64,000 bases of DNA from Symsagittifera roscoffensis (GCF_963678635.1 NC_087067.1:37828686-37892685); one strand, 5' to 3'; counted from the stretch's first letter, positions 19,956 to 31,610 are shown. Numbers and translations are program-made. Notes: generated by a model not told the origin, from the letters alone.

Positions 19956-20400
19956 CAAAATACTTTCAGGAAATACTTTTGAATTGAATTTAACGGATTT
20001 GTAATCAAGCCAGAAAATGGAACGTGAGCACTCAAACGACTTGTATAGCACTTCATACCGAGGAGTAAACACAATACACTAAAAAATGAGAAGCAAAAAA
20101 TTAGTCAAAATTAATCCAAAAAACAACAAACAACTAGAAAAACATCACAACTTTTTTTTGTGAAAAAGCGAAGCAACAAATTTTAGTATACACCAGCAGA
20201 CTTAAGAGGGTCCCCTTAATCCCCCTTTGTACTATTTTTAGTTATCCATTTTTGGCTAACTGGCCCTAAAAATTTTCTAAAGGCGCCAACCTATACTAAT
20301 TTTGAGGTGGGAGCGTGCGAAGAAAATTTGGTCAAAATGTGATCTTTATACTGATATAGGAGAGCTCAGAAAATCAATTTGGTCAATCTTGGATTTTTTT

Positions 20401-20622
20401 TTATCCGCACCCGTGTTCAAAATCTGACACAAGATGTATCGTACCAATAATAGTCATCCCATCAAACTTCAGATCCCTGCGTTCATTGGAGGCCGGTAAA
20501 GTACCTTTTGTTGCCGTATTGAAATTTATTTTTTGTTGCAATTTATTTTTTTTCAATTTTTTCATAAAAATCATCTTCCATAAAAATTCATCCCAAAAAA
20601 CTGCCGCAATTTTTTGTAGCAT
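20401..20622 (-). pseudogene. Unknown MEDDFYEK frame, unit 3, shifted and truncated
   Basis: An extra T in a T-run shifts the start relative to units 1 and 2. The frame opens upstream with MLQKIAAVFWDEFLW and rejoins at KKNKLQQKINFN. A deletion after LVSDFE removes the C-terminus seen in the other copies. It is the most damaged of the three. Confidence 0.35.
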
Positions 20623-20754
20623 AATTTAAACCTCCGTAAACTGATTATAATTTCTTCATTTTTCAGGCAGATTGATTATATTACTATAAAACTTACTCAA
20701 ATTGTTTCTATTAGTTGCATCTTTCATATTAGCTGAAAGAACCCCACACCAAAA

Positions 20755-21005
20755 GGTTTTTTAATTATTAGTTTGGTACATGGTAAGTCAAAGGTGAGAG
20801 TTTGAGGAAAAATTGAGATTTTTCTATCAAAAAAACTGATTTTTTTTTCTAAACACGATAAGTTTTGGTATAATTTGAACTAATAATTACTTTGTTATTT
20901 TTTATCAAACAGTGTTCTATCTACCCAAAACTATGCTGAAACCACCTGAAACTTCAAAAAAAGTCAAATTTTTTGAGAAAAAAAAATAAATTACAAAGAA
21001 AGTAT
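20755..21005 (-). repeat. Repeat R, reversed partial copy
   Basis: This has the same truncated reverse form as 15115-15365. Confidence 0.55.
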
Positions 21006-21117
21006 ATAAATCCTTGCATAGCATAGTAAATTTACTGCCATAATTTTTACTTAAAAATAATAAAACTACAGGTTTACAAAGAATTACTTATAAAATTCAA
21101 AACATGCACATCACGAA

Positions 21118-21494
21118 TATTATTCAAGTTTGTCTGGCTGAATTGAAAAAGAAGAAATGCTGAATAAAATGCGTAAAATCCACACAAACTATCAGTTTTT
21201 TGTAGCTTTTAAGGAACCATTCTCCGATATTTTTTTGTTAGAAAGGAATAAGCTGATCTTCCTCGACCAAAAGAATCAGCAAAGTCGTAAGTTTTGTCCA
21301 ATTGAGCTATCATAATCCAGTGCTCCCCTCATTGATCCAGGAGTTAACAATTGCAACAATTGCCTGAGTTAACAATTGCAAAATGTATTTTGTTAGTTGA
21401 GGTACTTTATCAGAGCGGTAACATCCCATGTACTTGAACCTGAATTCAGGAATTCTTTCAGTAGTTTGCAGAAGTGAAAAGTTATCCATCTTTG
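21118..21494 (-). pseudogene. Adenain-like protease, unit 4 (minus)
   Basis: GEHW near 21330, FADSFGR and DSLCGFYA near 21190 keep the three catalytic positions; the shared TGA is present. Minus subfamily. Confidence 0.68.
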
Positions 21495-21576
21495 CAATTG
21501 TTAGCTGATTTATATCTAAAACAAAGAAATAGATATTTTTATATTGTAATTTAGCTTAAAAAATAGAGTTATTGAT

Positions 21577-21744
21577 TTACGTGCATTTACGTATTGAATC
21601 AACAACGTCCCATACACAAAACTTGTGAACTGGACAAAGGTCCTTGAACACTGTTTTACAGTCTAGGTTGAAGAACTTTCTTGGGTTTTCAATGAAACAG
21701 CATTCAGTATCTGCTTTTGGAGATTTAGGTCTGAAGAAAAACAA
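21577..21744 (-). pseudogene. Cys-rich frame, unit 4 (minus)
   Basis: The Cys-rich segment keeps its Trp and, as in unit 3, is open through from the capsid tail (21903-21577). It reads CKTVFKDL where other minus copies have CKPVFNDL. Confidence 0.4.
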
Positions 21745-21822
21745 AATAGATGGTAACAAAGAAAAGTCCCAAAAAGTTACAACCTTTTTATACGAACTTG
21801 AAAACTCAAAAAAACTAAACAG

Positions 21823-22441
21823 TTTAGCGACTGTTCCGAATTTGTCAATTTTAACACTTGATATTCTTTCTCCCAAGACTATCAGTTCCCTTACTTGCTC
21901 CAAGGAAAACTGGAAAACACTTCTAATCTCAAGCTTTGTCCACTAAATTCTGGATAATGCAACTGTTCAGCTGCATCCTGTAGTGAAGTCATGTCAAAAA
22001 CTAGAATATAGTGATTTTGAAAATGTTCCTTAGGAAGAGGTGGGAAAACTTCGTTAAAATGCATTGTTTTCATTGTTGTAACATAAAAACGACAAGGAGA
22101 AGTTGTATCTAATGAAACAATTGCTCTTCCACCCCGAATAATTCTAAGCTCTCTTAAATGAAACTACTGATAGCTGAAAGAGTTTTCATGAAAAAATCCT
22201 GCAACAGCTGAATCTGTATTCATTGTAATAGCTGTTCTTCTTATTGGAGCGTTTTTGAATATATTTTTTTGTATGAATTGGTTTTGACGAGATGGATTGA
22301 AAAAATTGCTAAAAATTCCATCATTATGTATTGAGCAGGTTTTCTCTCCAGATTCTATTGCAAGTTTTGATGATTAGGTTCAGCAACTAAATTTTTCTGG
22401 TAAAAAGCGAACAATCAACAATTTTCGGACTGAAATTTGGA
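21823..22441 (-). pseudogene. Capsid C-terminal half, unit 4, truncated at arm junction
   Basis: This is a minus-subfamily copy whose first part (the LYGKLAIDLF region) is missing. At about 22441 the sequence switches abruptly into the end of the penton-like gene on the plus strand, marking the deletion that joined the unit array to the right arm. It shares the SYQ TAG and SFPWSK frameshift. Confidence 0.72.
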
Positions 22442-22511
22442 TGTTCCGCAAGGTTTCGAATAATCATTTTTGACACAAGCTTCATACGAAATGGTTGCTT
22501 AAAACTCAGCG

Positions 22512-22815
22512 GAGTTCCCTAGTGTTCCAGGACATGCAAGACAACATGGAAGAGGTTTTGGAGCTCTCGCACAAACTCTTGGCAGAACTGCAATCCCCTT
22601 TATTTAAAAAAAGGCAGTTCCAGCTGCGATAAAAATTGGAACAAATTTTTTCGAAATTGCTGCTCCAGAGATTGGAGAAATTGTTATTGGACGTAAAAAA
22701 CTCAAAACATTTGCAAAAGATGTGGGAACAAAAACAGTTCGGAAACAGTTTGAAGGTGGAAAAAGAAATACAACTGTAGAGCTGATAGAACCAGATCCAT
22801 TTCTCAAAAATTAGA
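22512..22815 (+). pseudogene. pX-like basic core protein of Polinton, right copy
   Basis: It reads GHARQHGRGFGALAQTLGRT, then after a TAA in an A-run KKAVPAAIKIGTNFFEIAAP, then RKKLKTFAKDVGTKTVRKQF, to PDPFLKN and a stop. Basic, Gly/Arg-rich N-terminus and a central amphipathic or hydrophobic stretch fit the pX-like proteins of Polintons. It lies directly before the capsid N-terminal half. It is better preserved than the left copy. Confidence 0.62.
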
Positions 22816-22832
22816 TCAAAAAAGAGTCGCTC

Positions 22833-23561
22833 TTGCAAAGACATTTTCGACAATATGAAATTAGTGTAAACCAGAGTCATTTTTGGTACGGGATTTTTAC
22901 AAATTATTCATTGGAGACTTTTGATGAAGTCTCAGCTTTCGAAACAATTATGTACAAGAAGTATTCCCCAGCACTTCTCTGGATGAAAGCAGTATTGAGT
23001 TTGATTTTGAAACGGATCGTAATCTCTACTTGGATACGCGTGATACCCATCTTAGTTGAAAGCTTCATTTATTCAAAGGAAGGTTTTTGATTCTTTCAAA
23101 AAAGAAAAAGCAGAACATAAAGCAAAGTCGGAGGAAGATTCAGATGAGGAACCACAAATTTACTTAACTTATGTAATGAATCTATTACATTCACTAATCT
23201 CCAGTTGTGAAGTTTATTTTAACAATACAATGGTTTATAACGCTAATGGATTATATCCTCATAAGGCACAAATATCGAACGAATTCAACTCTTCATCAGT
23301 GAGTAATAAAGGAATACTTGCTTGTCATGGATACAGTTTGGAAAAATTTCCTGTGCATTCGATATGCATCCGTTCACTGATAGAGCACACTCCTTAGGAA
23401 CAGGGATAACTTTTAAAATTACCCAGTGTTCCAAAGAAACGCCTGCTGCGAAAAAAATTCAAAAGACATTATCTCAGTTCTGCTCAAAAACTTTCATCCA
23501 CTCAGACTCCTGGATCAACTTTTTTGGAAAAGATTCGAAAAGTTCAACACTCAAAGTATGA
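22833..23561 (+). pseudogene. Polinton capsid protein, N-terminal half, right copy
   Basis: Three open pieces in changing frames (22833-23090, 23056-23397, 23322-23561) give the same domain order as 4550-5278: QRHFRQYEISVNQSHFWYG, an RNLYLDTRDTHLSL stretch, an acidic EEDSDEEP loop, CEVYFNNTMVYNANGLYPHK, then MHPFTDRAHSLGTG. Translation past SSTLKV stops; the rest of the protein is absent in this arm. The frameshifts coincide with those in the left arm, so decay preceded the inverted duplication. Confidence 0.75.
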
Positions 23562-23699
23562 GAGTGATTTGTTGAAATTTGTTGATTGTTTCATTGATAG
23601 TTAGGGTACTGTAAATAGTGAGTGTATCAGTTTTTCTATTAATAATTGAATATTTTTTTATAAATGTCTGGTCAAAAATGATTTCATTTAAAGTCAGAA

Positions 23700-24390
23700 G
23701 TTTTTTCAACCAAAAAAATTGTAATTTTCAACACGTGTGCAAAAATTAACTCAGATTTTTTCCGCAACATGCAAACTTTGATTTGATTTTTTCTACAAGA
23801 TGGCAAAATTTTAAATAAAATTTTTTACAAGCTGCAAAACTTGTTTGGTTTTTCTTAACAAGTGTGCAAAAGATTTCAAAAACTTTTTGTGTTAGATGCA
23901 AGTTTTCTTGTGGTTTTTTAGAAAACAAATGCAAAATCTATCTTCTTTTTTCTTATGCGTATGCAAAAAACGCGAAAATTTATTGTAAAAAACTTGTTAA
24001 AATTTTGCTGAAAATTTTTGATTATTGAGAACTTTGAGTACTATTTCCAATCTTATTACCTTGTTTTTCTAATATTTTTGATCGACATACATGTAAAAAA
24101 TGAATTTTCAATGATAAAAATTAGAACAAAGGATTTCAAAAACTTTAATTTTCAACAGTGCAAGAAACTTTTGTCGCAATTTTTTTAAAATGCGAAAATA
24201 TTTAATGTATTTTTTTTAATTTGCGAGTTTTTCTTCGATTTTTGTAACAAGTGTGTCACAATTATCATAAAAATTTTTGCATGGTGCAAAAGTTGGGTAA
24301 ACTTTTTAACATGTTTGCAAAAATTGTGACAATTTTGTGTAATGTGTGAAAAAAATGTTATGAAACTTTTTTTAATTTGCAAGTTTTTTT
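23700..24390. repeat. AT-rich degenerate minisatellite, right copy (block A)
   Basis: This is the reverse complement of 3700-4400, with TTGCA/TGCAA cores at about 30-bp spacing. No coding potential. Confidence 0.58.
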
Positions 24391-24428
24391 TGATTTTTTT
24401 GACGGAAATTGAGTTGAAATTAAAGTTT

Positions 24429-24674
24429 TTACAGCTGAGAGAAGAGGTAGTTGATGGAAGTTAAATTGAAAATAAATTGATTTTTAGTAAAGAGAGAGGG
24501 ACAACATTTACCTTTTAAGGGCTTAACTCTTGCAAAGAAGTAAAAAGATGCACAAAAGCATTTGTAAAAATAAATGACCAAAAGTTGTTTGCTGTAAAAA
24601 TAAGAAATATTGCCGATATAAGAAACAAAAGAAAGGAAAATTAATAAAAGTAGCATATCTTCAAGTCTTCTCAT
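24429..24674 (-). CDS. Small hydrophobic membrane frame, right copy 1 (block B)
   Basis: The frame begins MRRLEDMLLLLIFLSFVSYI, has a second hydrophobic stretch with YFFARVKPLKGKC and runs 81 residues. It is closely related to 26466-26660, and the duplication of this block is specific to the right arm. The first hydrophobic segment is identical to the left-arm copy, whereas copy 26466-26660 differs. Function unknown. Confidence 0.32.
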   Translation of the reverse strand: MRRLEDMLLLLIFLSFVSYIGNISYFYSKQLLVIYFYKCFCASFYFFARVKPLKGKCCPSLFTKNQFIFNLTSINYLFSQL

Positions 24675-24699
24675 CAGGGTAATTGAGTTTATTGTTTAT

Positions 24700-24916
24700 A
24701 ATCGATGAGAAATTGCTAATTTTTGAGTAGATAGTCAATTACTTTTATTTCGATGTAGATTTGAGAGGATAACTTAAAACTGATGAATTTTTCAAAGCAA
24801 ATCTTTGGAAATCTGATTCCAAACCGAATCAAGCAGGATTTTGAACTTTGAAAATCTTTAAAGAAATTTGCTAGAATAAAGAATTTTGCTGGGGGGTTTT
24901 CACAAAATTGGGAGTC
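24700..24916. other. Spacer of block B
   Basis: This matches 26680-26900 and the left arm at 2455-2680. It ends abruptly in TTTTCACAAAATTGGGAG, where the second minisatellite block starts. No gene seen. Confidence 0.4.
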
Positions 24917-25420
24917 TATCTTCTTTTTCCTTATGCGTATGCGAAAAATGCGAAAACTTATTGTAAAAAACTTGTTAAATTTTTGCAGAAAGTTTTTCAT
25001 TATTGAGGACTTTGAGTACTATTCCTAATCTTATTACGTTGTTTTTCTAATATTTTTGATCAAAATACGTGTGAAAAATGAATTTTTAACTATCAAAATC
25101 TGACCAAAGGAATTCAAAAAATTTAATTTTCAACAGTGCAAGAAAATGCGAAAATATTTAATGTATTTTTTTTAATTTGCGAGTTTTTCTTTGATTTTTG
25201 TAAAAGTGTGTCAGAATTATCATAAAAATTTTTGCATGGTGCAAAAGTTGGGTAAACTTTTTAACATGTTTGCAAAAATTGTGACAATTTTGTGTAATGT
25301 GTGAAAAAAATGTTATGAAACTTTTTTTAAGATGAAATTTTTTTTACAAGATGTTAAACTTTGAGTAATTTTTTGCCATCTTTACAACATAATTTGGTAA
25401 AAATATTTTCCAATTTATAA
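24917..25420. repeat. AT-rich minisatellite, second right copy (block A')
   Basis: This repeats 23938-24420 after an intervening block B and extends into the sequence that in the left arm lies at 3500-3700. It shows a tandem A-B duplication inside the right arm. Confidence 0.58.
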
Positions 25421-25597
25421 GTAGTTTGATTTATAACAAAGTTTTTCAACAATTTTTTAAAAAAAATTAACCCTTGCAATTTTTTAACAAATTTTTTTTG
25501 ACCTCTTATTCTATCTCTTTGTTGCTATCTCTTTAAAATAAAATAACTAGATGCAAAAAAAAATAAATTACAAAACAAGAGACAAGGACTAAGTTAT

Positions 25598-25884
25598 TTA
25601 CAAATCAAAGAGCTGTCGAGCAGCTGAATTCTCAGAATTTTGCAAGTTCTCAATGGAGCGCAAATTTGGTCGTGCCTTCATCACTGGTCGTTGTCTTGGT
25701 GGTTCACAGACTGGAGTTCTTGGCTCAGAGAACCCCTCATCCTCTTCGATGTAATTGGGTTGTCCATAGATCCCTCTTCCCAAGGAAAGAGAAAATTGTC
25801 GAATGGTTGAGCCACATATCTTGAGTCAGGAGTTTCGGTGTAGTTCATTCCCACATGCTCAGCCACTTCCTCCATCATTTGCAT
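25598..25884 (-). CDS. Unknown accessory frames, right copy
   Basis: Two overlapping minus-strand frames: 25884-25681 begins MQMMEEVAEHVGMNYTETPD; 25783-25598 contains EEDEGFSEPRTPVCEPPRQR and ends ENSAARQLFDL. Both are shared with the left arm at 3175-3475. The proline-rich second frame may be the end of a longer protein begun in the first, with a frameshift between. Not recognised. Confidence 0.35.
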
Positions 25885-26256
25885 TTCTCCAAGTTAGTTC
25901 TCTGTCATGGGTACTTGCATTATATGATTTTCGTTGAATTCTTTGCGCATCACCTCCACCATGTGCCTGACTTGGATTGGGATGTCCATTTGTACCAGAA
26001 AAACTCCACAAACTGTTTATCGCACTTGGATTTGTACTAAATCAGCCCAAAATTCTACCGAGAACATAGGATTGTTGTTTTGCACTGAGAACATCATTTT
26101 GAGCATTAATTCGTAACGGAAGTTGACTACGTAAAAGAATCAAAGTAAAAACAAGATTTACAGCTGAGGTGGAGGTAGTTGACGGAAGTTAAGTTGAAAT
26201 TAAAGTATTTACAGCTGAGAGAGGAGGTAGTTGACGGTAGTTAACTTGAAAATAAA
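25885..26256. other. Right-arm spacer with block absent from left arm
   Basis: Positions 25930-26110 have no counterpart in the left arm. Two near-identical motifs, TTTACAGCTGAG followed by GAGGTAGTTGACGG, occur at about 26157 and 26210, and a third copy is at about 24428, marking the edges of the duplicated block B. No convincing gene. Confidence 0.4.
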
Positions 26257-26465
26257 ATGATTTTTGGTAAAGAGAGAGGGGTACCTTCAATTCGAATTTG
26301 TGGGTTTAACCAATCAGAGTGGATTTTCGTTATTTGGATTGTAGTCGTGTCTAATCAGGTTTCGGTTTCCTTTATGGACTTCTTCTCGAAAAGTCGTCTC
26401 CAATCGGAATCAAAGCTCCATTTTACAAATTATCGTTTCCAATCACAGAAAAGTTCATTTTTGCT

Positions 26466-26660
26466 CTAGTTGTCGTATACAATCAGACAAAAATTGCCTT
26501 TTAAGGGCTTAAATCTTGCAAAGAAGTAAGAATATGCACAAAAGCAAACGCAAAAAATAAATGACCAAAAGTTGTTTGCTGTAAAAATAAGAATTACTGC
26601 CGATATAAGAAACAAAAGAAGGAAAATTAATAAAAGTAGCATATCTGCAAGTCTTCTCAT
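26466..26660 (-). CDS. Small hydrophobic membrane frame, right copy 2 (block B')
   Basis: This 64-residue frame starts MRRLADMLLLLIFLLLF, has a second hydrophobic stretch (NNFWSFIFCVCFCAYSYFF) and ends GNFCLIVYDN. It reads divergently from polymerase B, on the far side of the TGACGTCA array. Predicted two membrane segments. It is the longest open version together with 24429-24674. Unknown family. Confidence 0.35.
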   Translation of the reverse strand: MRRLADMLLLLIFLLLFLISAVILIFTANNFWSFIFCVCFCAYSYFFARFKPLKGNFCLIVYDN

Positions 26661-26932
26661 CAAGTTAATTGAGTTTATTGTATATAATCGATGAGAAATT
26701 GCTAATTTTTGAGTAGATAGTCAAGTTCTTTTATTTTGATGTAGATTTGAGAGGATAACTTAAAATTGATGAATTTTTCCAAGCAAACCTCTGGAAATCT
26801 GATTCCAAACCGAATCAAGCAGGATTTTGAACTTCGAAAATCTTAAAAGAAATTTGCTGGAATAAAGAACTTTGCTGGGGGTTTTTCACAAAATTGAGAG
26901 TTGGATAGGGAATAAAAAGAGTCTTTGAAATA

Positions 26933-27124
26933 TTATCGTACGACTTTATTGTTAACTTCAAGTTTTACAAAACAAGTAAAATTTCTAGTCAGGTGTAATT
27001 CAGCAGTAAGTTTATAGCATTGATACGCAATTTTGTATAAAAAAAACTCTTTGATTGAGTAAGTTTCCCTAAAGAGACTTTCACTTAGTCGGAGAACCCT
27101 ATTTTGGACACCATTAAAGTCCAA
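26933..27124 (-). CDS. Unknown frame downstream of TGACGTCA array, right copy
   Basis: This 63-residue frame contains VQNRVLRLSESLFRETYSIK and CYKLTAELHLTRNFTCFVKL. The same frame stays open further upstream (to about 27195), adding DEIDVDSYFFQIFLDF. It would be the first product transcribed leftward from the array. The left arm has a frameshifted counterpart near 2150-2420. Function unknown. Confidence 0.33.
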   Translation of the reverse strand: MDFNGVQNRVLRLSESLFRETYSIKEFFLYKIAYQCYKLTAELHLTRNFTCFVKLEVNNKVVR

Positions 27125-27249
27125 AAAAATTTGAAAAAAGTAAGAATCTACATCAATTTCATCAATAAAGAAATCAAACAGAAAATTTTCTTTTTGTCTT
27201 GTAGAGTAACTCGAGGAAGTTCAAATACTTATTAATTGACATTCTTCAG

Positions 27250-27425
27250 GCGATGACGTCATTACCATTAAAAGAAAGTTGCGCGAGTGGAGACGCCCAT
27301 TTTAGTTATAGAATGACGTCATTACCATAAAAGGTATATTGCGTGGGTGTGACCTCACTTCTATTTATAGAATGACGTCGTTACCGTAAAAGGAAAATTG
27401 GGTAGGCGATTACGTCATTGTTAAT
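27250..27425. promoter_or_regulatory. Tandem array of TGACGTCA (CRE/ATF-type) sites, right copy
   Basis: Perfect TGACGTCA sites lie at 27254-27261 and 27314-27321, with variants at 27373-27380 and near 27350 and 27413. Units of about 60 bp carry TTACCATAAAAGG between sites and TATTTATAGAA before sites. The array lies about 190 bp upstream of the polymerase ATG at 27613. It matches the left array unit by unit, but more sites have decayed here. Confidence 0.6.
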
Positions 27426-29390
27426 ATAAATATGCTTATTTTATCAGGTTAAATCAATAATTTTGTTTGCCAATCAGAAACAGTTAATTAAATTTTTCCT
27501 AAATTTCTACAATTCGTTAGTTCGCGAAAAGAAAAACGTGAGTTTTTTATTCAATTGGTACTTTAAACTTTTAATTTTGGAACACTTCTAGAATCATAAA
27601 TATTTTTAGATAATGCCTGCCCTGAGCCGAAATGAGAAAATCAAGTGTGGAGACTGGGGAATTATGTACGTTAGGGCACATGCAGCTCGAAATCAAAAAA
27701 GATGTAGTAAAGGAGTTGTTTCTTGTCCTGACTGTAAGTATTTTACTTACAATCAACAACAAATGAACTATCGTATGGCCAAGAAGCATGCACCTTCAAT
27801 TTCGAAGCAGTCAACGGTTTGTCCTTCTTGTGAACAAGAGTTCCCAAGTTACTAATCTCTCCAATAACATCGGACAAAGGAATATGGAGCAAAACAACGG
27901 AAACCCAAAGATTCTGTAGCGGACTTGAACAAGGTTGTGGAAGAAGAAGGGCAAGATGGTGAAAAACTAAAGAAGGAACTTAGTGCTTGTCAAAATTTAC
28001 TGTCGAATACGGAGATTGAAAATGGAAGACATTAAGAATTTAACTTCCAAATCGCTAAATTAGACACGAAAACTATCAATGAGAATTTTGAAGAAGTCTT
28101 CAACAAGCTCGATTATTTTGCTAAAATCAAAATTGCTCTGAGTTTTGTTCTTCAAAATATTGAGAGTGGTGAATATCGATATTTCTACGCCCATGAAATC
28201 AATACTCTATTTGAAAAATCCTATTTGCTCTGCACTAAAGCAGACTTGATAACAATCCAAGGAAAAGTGGAAAATGTTGATACTGTTGAGCAATGTACCC
28301 AGGAACGTCAAAACACAAAATGGTGATTCAATGTGGTCGCAAATGTGACAATTTTGCTGCTTTACTCAAAAACATTCCAGTCTGTCTTACCCGAACCCTT
28401 ACTACGACATACGCAAGTGAAATGTTTTTTATCTACCAAAGACAAGGAAACTTACAAGGATCATTTGTGTCTTTTCGCGCATTGGCAATGTACATGAACG
28501 GTCACAATGATCTTGACTCTCACACTTCTAGATACTTTACAGACTTTATATCAAAATCTGGTTCTGAACCTAAAATTTTTCGTGGAGTCTCACTAGAAGA
28601 TTTACCTGTTTTCGAGGAAATTGTGCAAAGAAACATCTTTAATTACGATTTCGAAATCCAAGAAGGCGAATATGTAAAAGAACTAGCTCGACGAAGTATT
28701 GGAAGATTTGATAAAACAGTTAAACTACTGAAATTCAAAAATCATATAGTTCATACAAATGATTTCAACTGTTTTCGATGCCCTTGTTGTGACACTTTCT
28801 TTAATAAATCTGACAATTTTAACAAACATCTTCTGAGATGCAAGGATCGAGTGAGACATATTTACCCAAAGAACGTCTAAAAGCTCTGAGAAACGTTGTG
28901 TGAAAAGCTAGAAGTATTCGGTCTTTCAGTTTCTGAAAATAACAAGCTTTTCAATAATCTAGCAATTTTCAATTTTGAGTCGATTTGTGTTCCTAGAGAA
29001 GAACTAAAAGAGACGCAAACTACTACCTGGATCGGAAAACATGTTCCAATTTCAGTTTCTATATCATCGAATCTGATTGATGAACCCATCGTTTTGTACA
29101 ACAAGGATCCACAGAACTTGATTATTGATTTTGTAACCAACCTCGAGCTGTTGGCTGAACAAAGTACGCTAGAGATGAGAAAAAAATTTCAAGATTTTGA
29201 AGTAGCTGTCAATGAAAGAATGAAAAAGATCTTTGATCAGCTAAACGAGCGAAGTCAAATCTATTCAAGCAACAAATTTGAGCACGAAGACGAATGCATT
29301 GAAGATTTGGAAGAAGCAGATATGTCAACACAATTCTTACGAATTCAGAAAAACCAGCTCATCGATTTGAAACAACATCTGGAGAGATAT

Positions 29391-29747
<357 letters not shown>

Positions 29748-30539
29748 TATGTAAATACTTTAGCTGTTTTTGGATTTATCAGTGGTAGATATGAATTGAA
29801 TTTGAACAAGTCCTACCTAATCCCTTATTTGATGCGCGATAAAGAACAAGAAACACCCGTCATCAAAAAAGCAAATGACTTTATATATTTCAAGTTTGGA
29901 GATAAAAATTTTCTCGACATAAGGAAGTTTCTGGGAGGGGCAACTAGTCTGAACTCTTTTCTCAAAGCCTATAAAGCTAGCGAAACGAAAGGATTCTTTC
30001 CTTATGAGTAGTTTGATAACCAAGATAAACTTGATTTTCCCGAATTGTCGCCGTATGAAGCCTGTTTCAATAAACTTAGAAACAACAATCCTCTAGACAA
30101 AGACTTCAATGATTATGAGAAGCTGAGAAAACGTAGGTTTGACGAATAACAGGCACTTAAAAAGCTTCAAATCAGGACTATTCCTTCGCTTGGATTGGAT
30201 AATTAGCTTGGAATAGAAACGGAATGACAGTGTTCAAAGTCTTTTTGAAGTGGTACAACAACAAGAATGTAGTTCCAACCCTGGAGGCAAGGCAAAAAAT
30301 GATTCAGTCTTATCATAACAAGGGGAAAAATATATTAAAACTTGGATGTACACTTCCAAATCTAGCAAACATATAACTACACAAATCTACAAATTACAAG
30401 TTTTTTTCCATTTTGCAAGAGTGATAAATATTTGTGTGAATAAATTAGAGAAAACATGACTGGTGGACCTTCCATTGTTTTCACTTCCATTGTTTTCACT
30501 TTCAGCTGTAGTTGATGACATATTCATCAGAAATTCAGA

Positions 30540-31058
30540 GATTTGACTTTTTTCGAAGTTCCAGCAGATTTCAGAATAGATTTGGGTAGATAGAAACAAG
30601 AGTAGCTAATAAATTTTTATTCGATCGAATTATAACAAATCTTATTGTGTTTTGAATTTTTTTTTGAATTTTAAATTTAAAAAATATCTCATGTTTTGCT
30701 CAAACTCTTACCGTTGACTTACTATGTATCAAAATACTAATTAAAAGACCTTCATTTTACAATCTACTCGTAATTAACCAGTGATATTTAACAGTTAGAT
30801 AATGCGCGCCGAGATTTTTGCGAAAAAACCAGACATTTCCACACAAAATCCAAAAAATTTCGTTTTTCTTACCATTATCTTACCATCACACAAACCATAA
30901 AACCTTACCATTGGTATTCCCTATCTTAATACATTGTAGACTCTACACCCAATCTTAATACATAGCTGGGTGAGCGGATGATCTATTCCCTATTTTAATA
31001 CATGGGGGTCACCCACCTCCCCCCTCACTTTAGCTCTAACATCTACTACTCTCATTGT
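30540..31058 (+). repeat. Repeat R, copy 4 (diverged)
   Basis: This runs from TTTGACTTTTTTCGAAG through GCGCGCCGAG to the CATAGCTGGGTGAGC and C-rich end. It is more diverged than the three unit copies and lies about 160 bp after the polymerase remnant, outside the right arm. Confidence 0.58.
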
Positions 31059-31163
31059 AACCGGGAGTTAATTAACAGAAGACTTATTTGATACTGAAGA
31101 AAAAATCATGATAATTAATGTTGTAGAAGCATAAGAGAGATTAGGAACTGTTATGAAGTAGTT

Positions 31164-31610
31164 TTATTTGAAATATGACCACTTTCTAATATGCTTGTTT
31201 TTATCTGTTACCAAGATTGATTCAATACTGATACAGTTGAATAAACAAAAAATGTGTTTATCTGCAAGTGTGTCTATCCACTGAACTTTGTCAAATGATA
31301 ATTGTAATTTTTGAAAAGTGTCTTTGAAGATTCCTCCTTCTTTTTCTTTTCTAAACACCAGAATCGTAAATGTGTTAAAGTCTTGGATAAAAAGGTAGGT
31401 TTTTTCAATTACGCAAGAGTAATGAAAATTCTCAGAATTTGTATCGATTTTAGTAAACTTCATTTGCCAATTTCAGTACCTTCAGGAAACTCTACCCTTA
31501 GCCTACAATTTTTCGGCGAATTCGCTAGAAGTAGCTTTCTTTTTTCTTCGAAATCCTCCATGCTTTCAATTACACCTTCAAGCCTATTGAGGGTGTAACT
31601 TTTTTCATCC
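31164..31610 (-). pseudogene. Unknown gene remnant, segment D copy 1
   Basis: An open minus-strand piece (31463-31164) contains ENFHYSCVIEKTYLF and FNTFTILVFRKEKEGG. In another frame just upstream (31610-31480) is LEGVIESMEDFEEKRKLLLA followed by NCRLRVEFPEGTE. The second segment recurs almost unchanged in copy 2 (35766-35557), where the first is frameshifted. The parts may be consecutive exons or frameshifted pieces of one protein. Family not recognised. Confidence 0.35.

Larger units (their letters stand above)
22442..29259. repeat. Right arm of large inverted repeat
   Basis: This is the reverse complement of 1-5671. It is about 1.15 kb longer because of duplicated blocks in 23930-26900 and about 190 bp at 25930-26110 absent from the left. 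It starts with the last dozen codons of the penton-like gene and runs through pX, capsid N-half, minisatellite, accessory frames, TGACGTCA array and polymerase. Confidence 0.9.

Noticed and set aside
6178..22441. Reassigned stop codon (TAG read as Gln) to explain the shared in-frame TAG in capsid copies
   Set aside because: Other frameshifts and different stop types (TGA in the protease and Cys-rich frames) break the same genes, and TTC1 ends at a normal TAA. Shared decay explains it.
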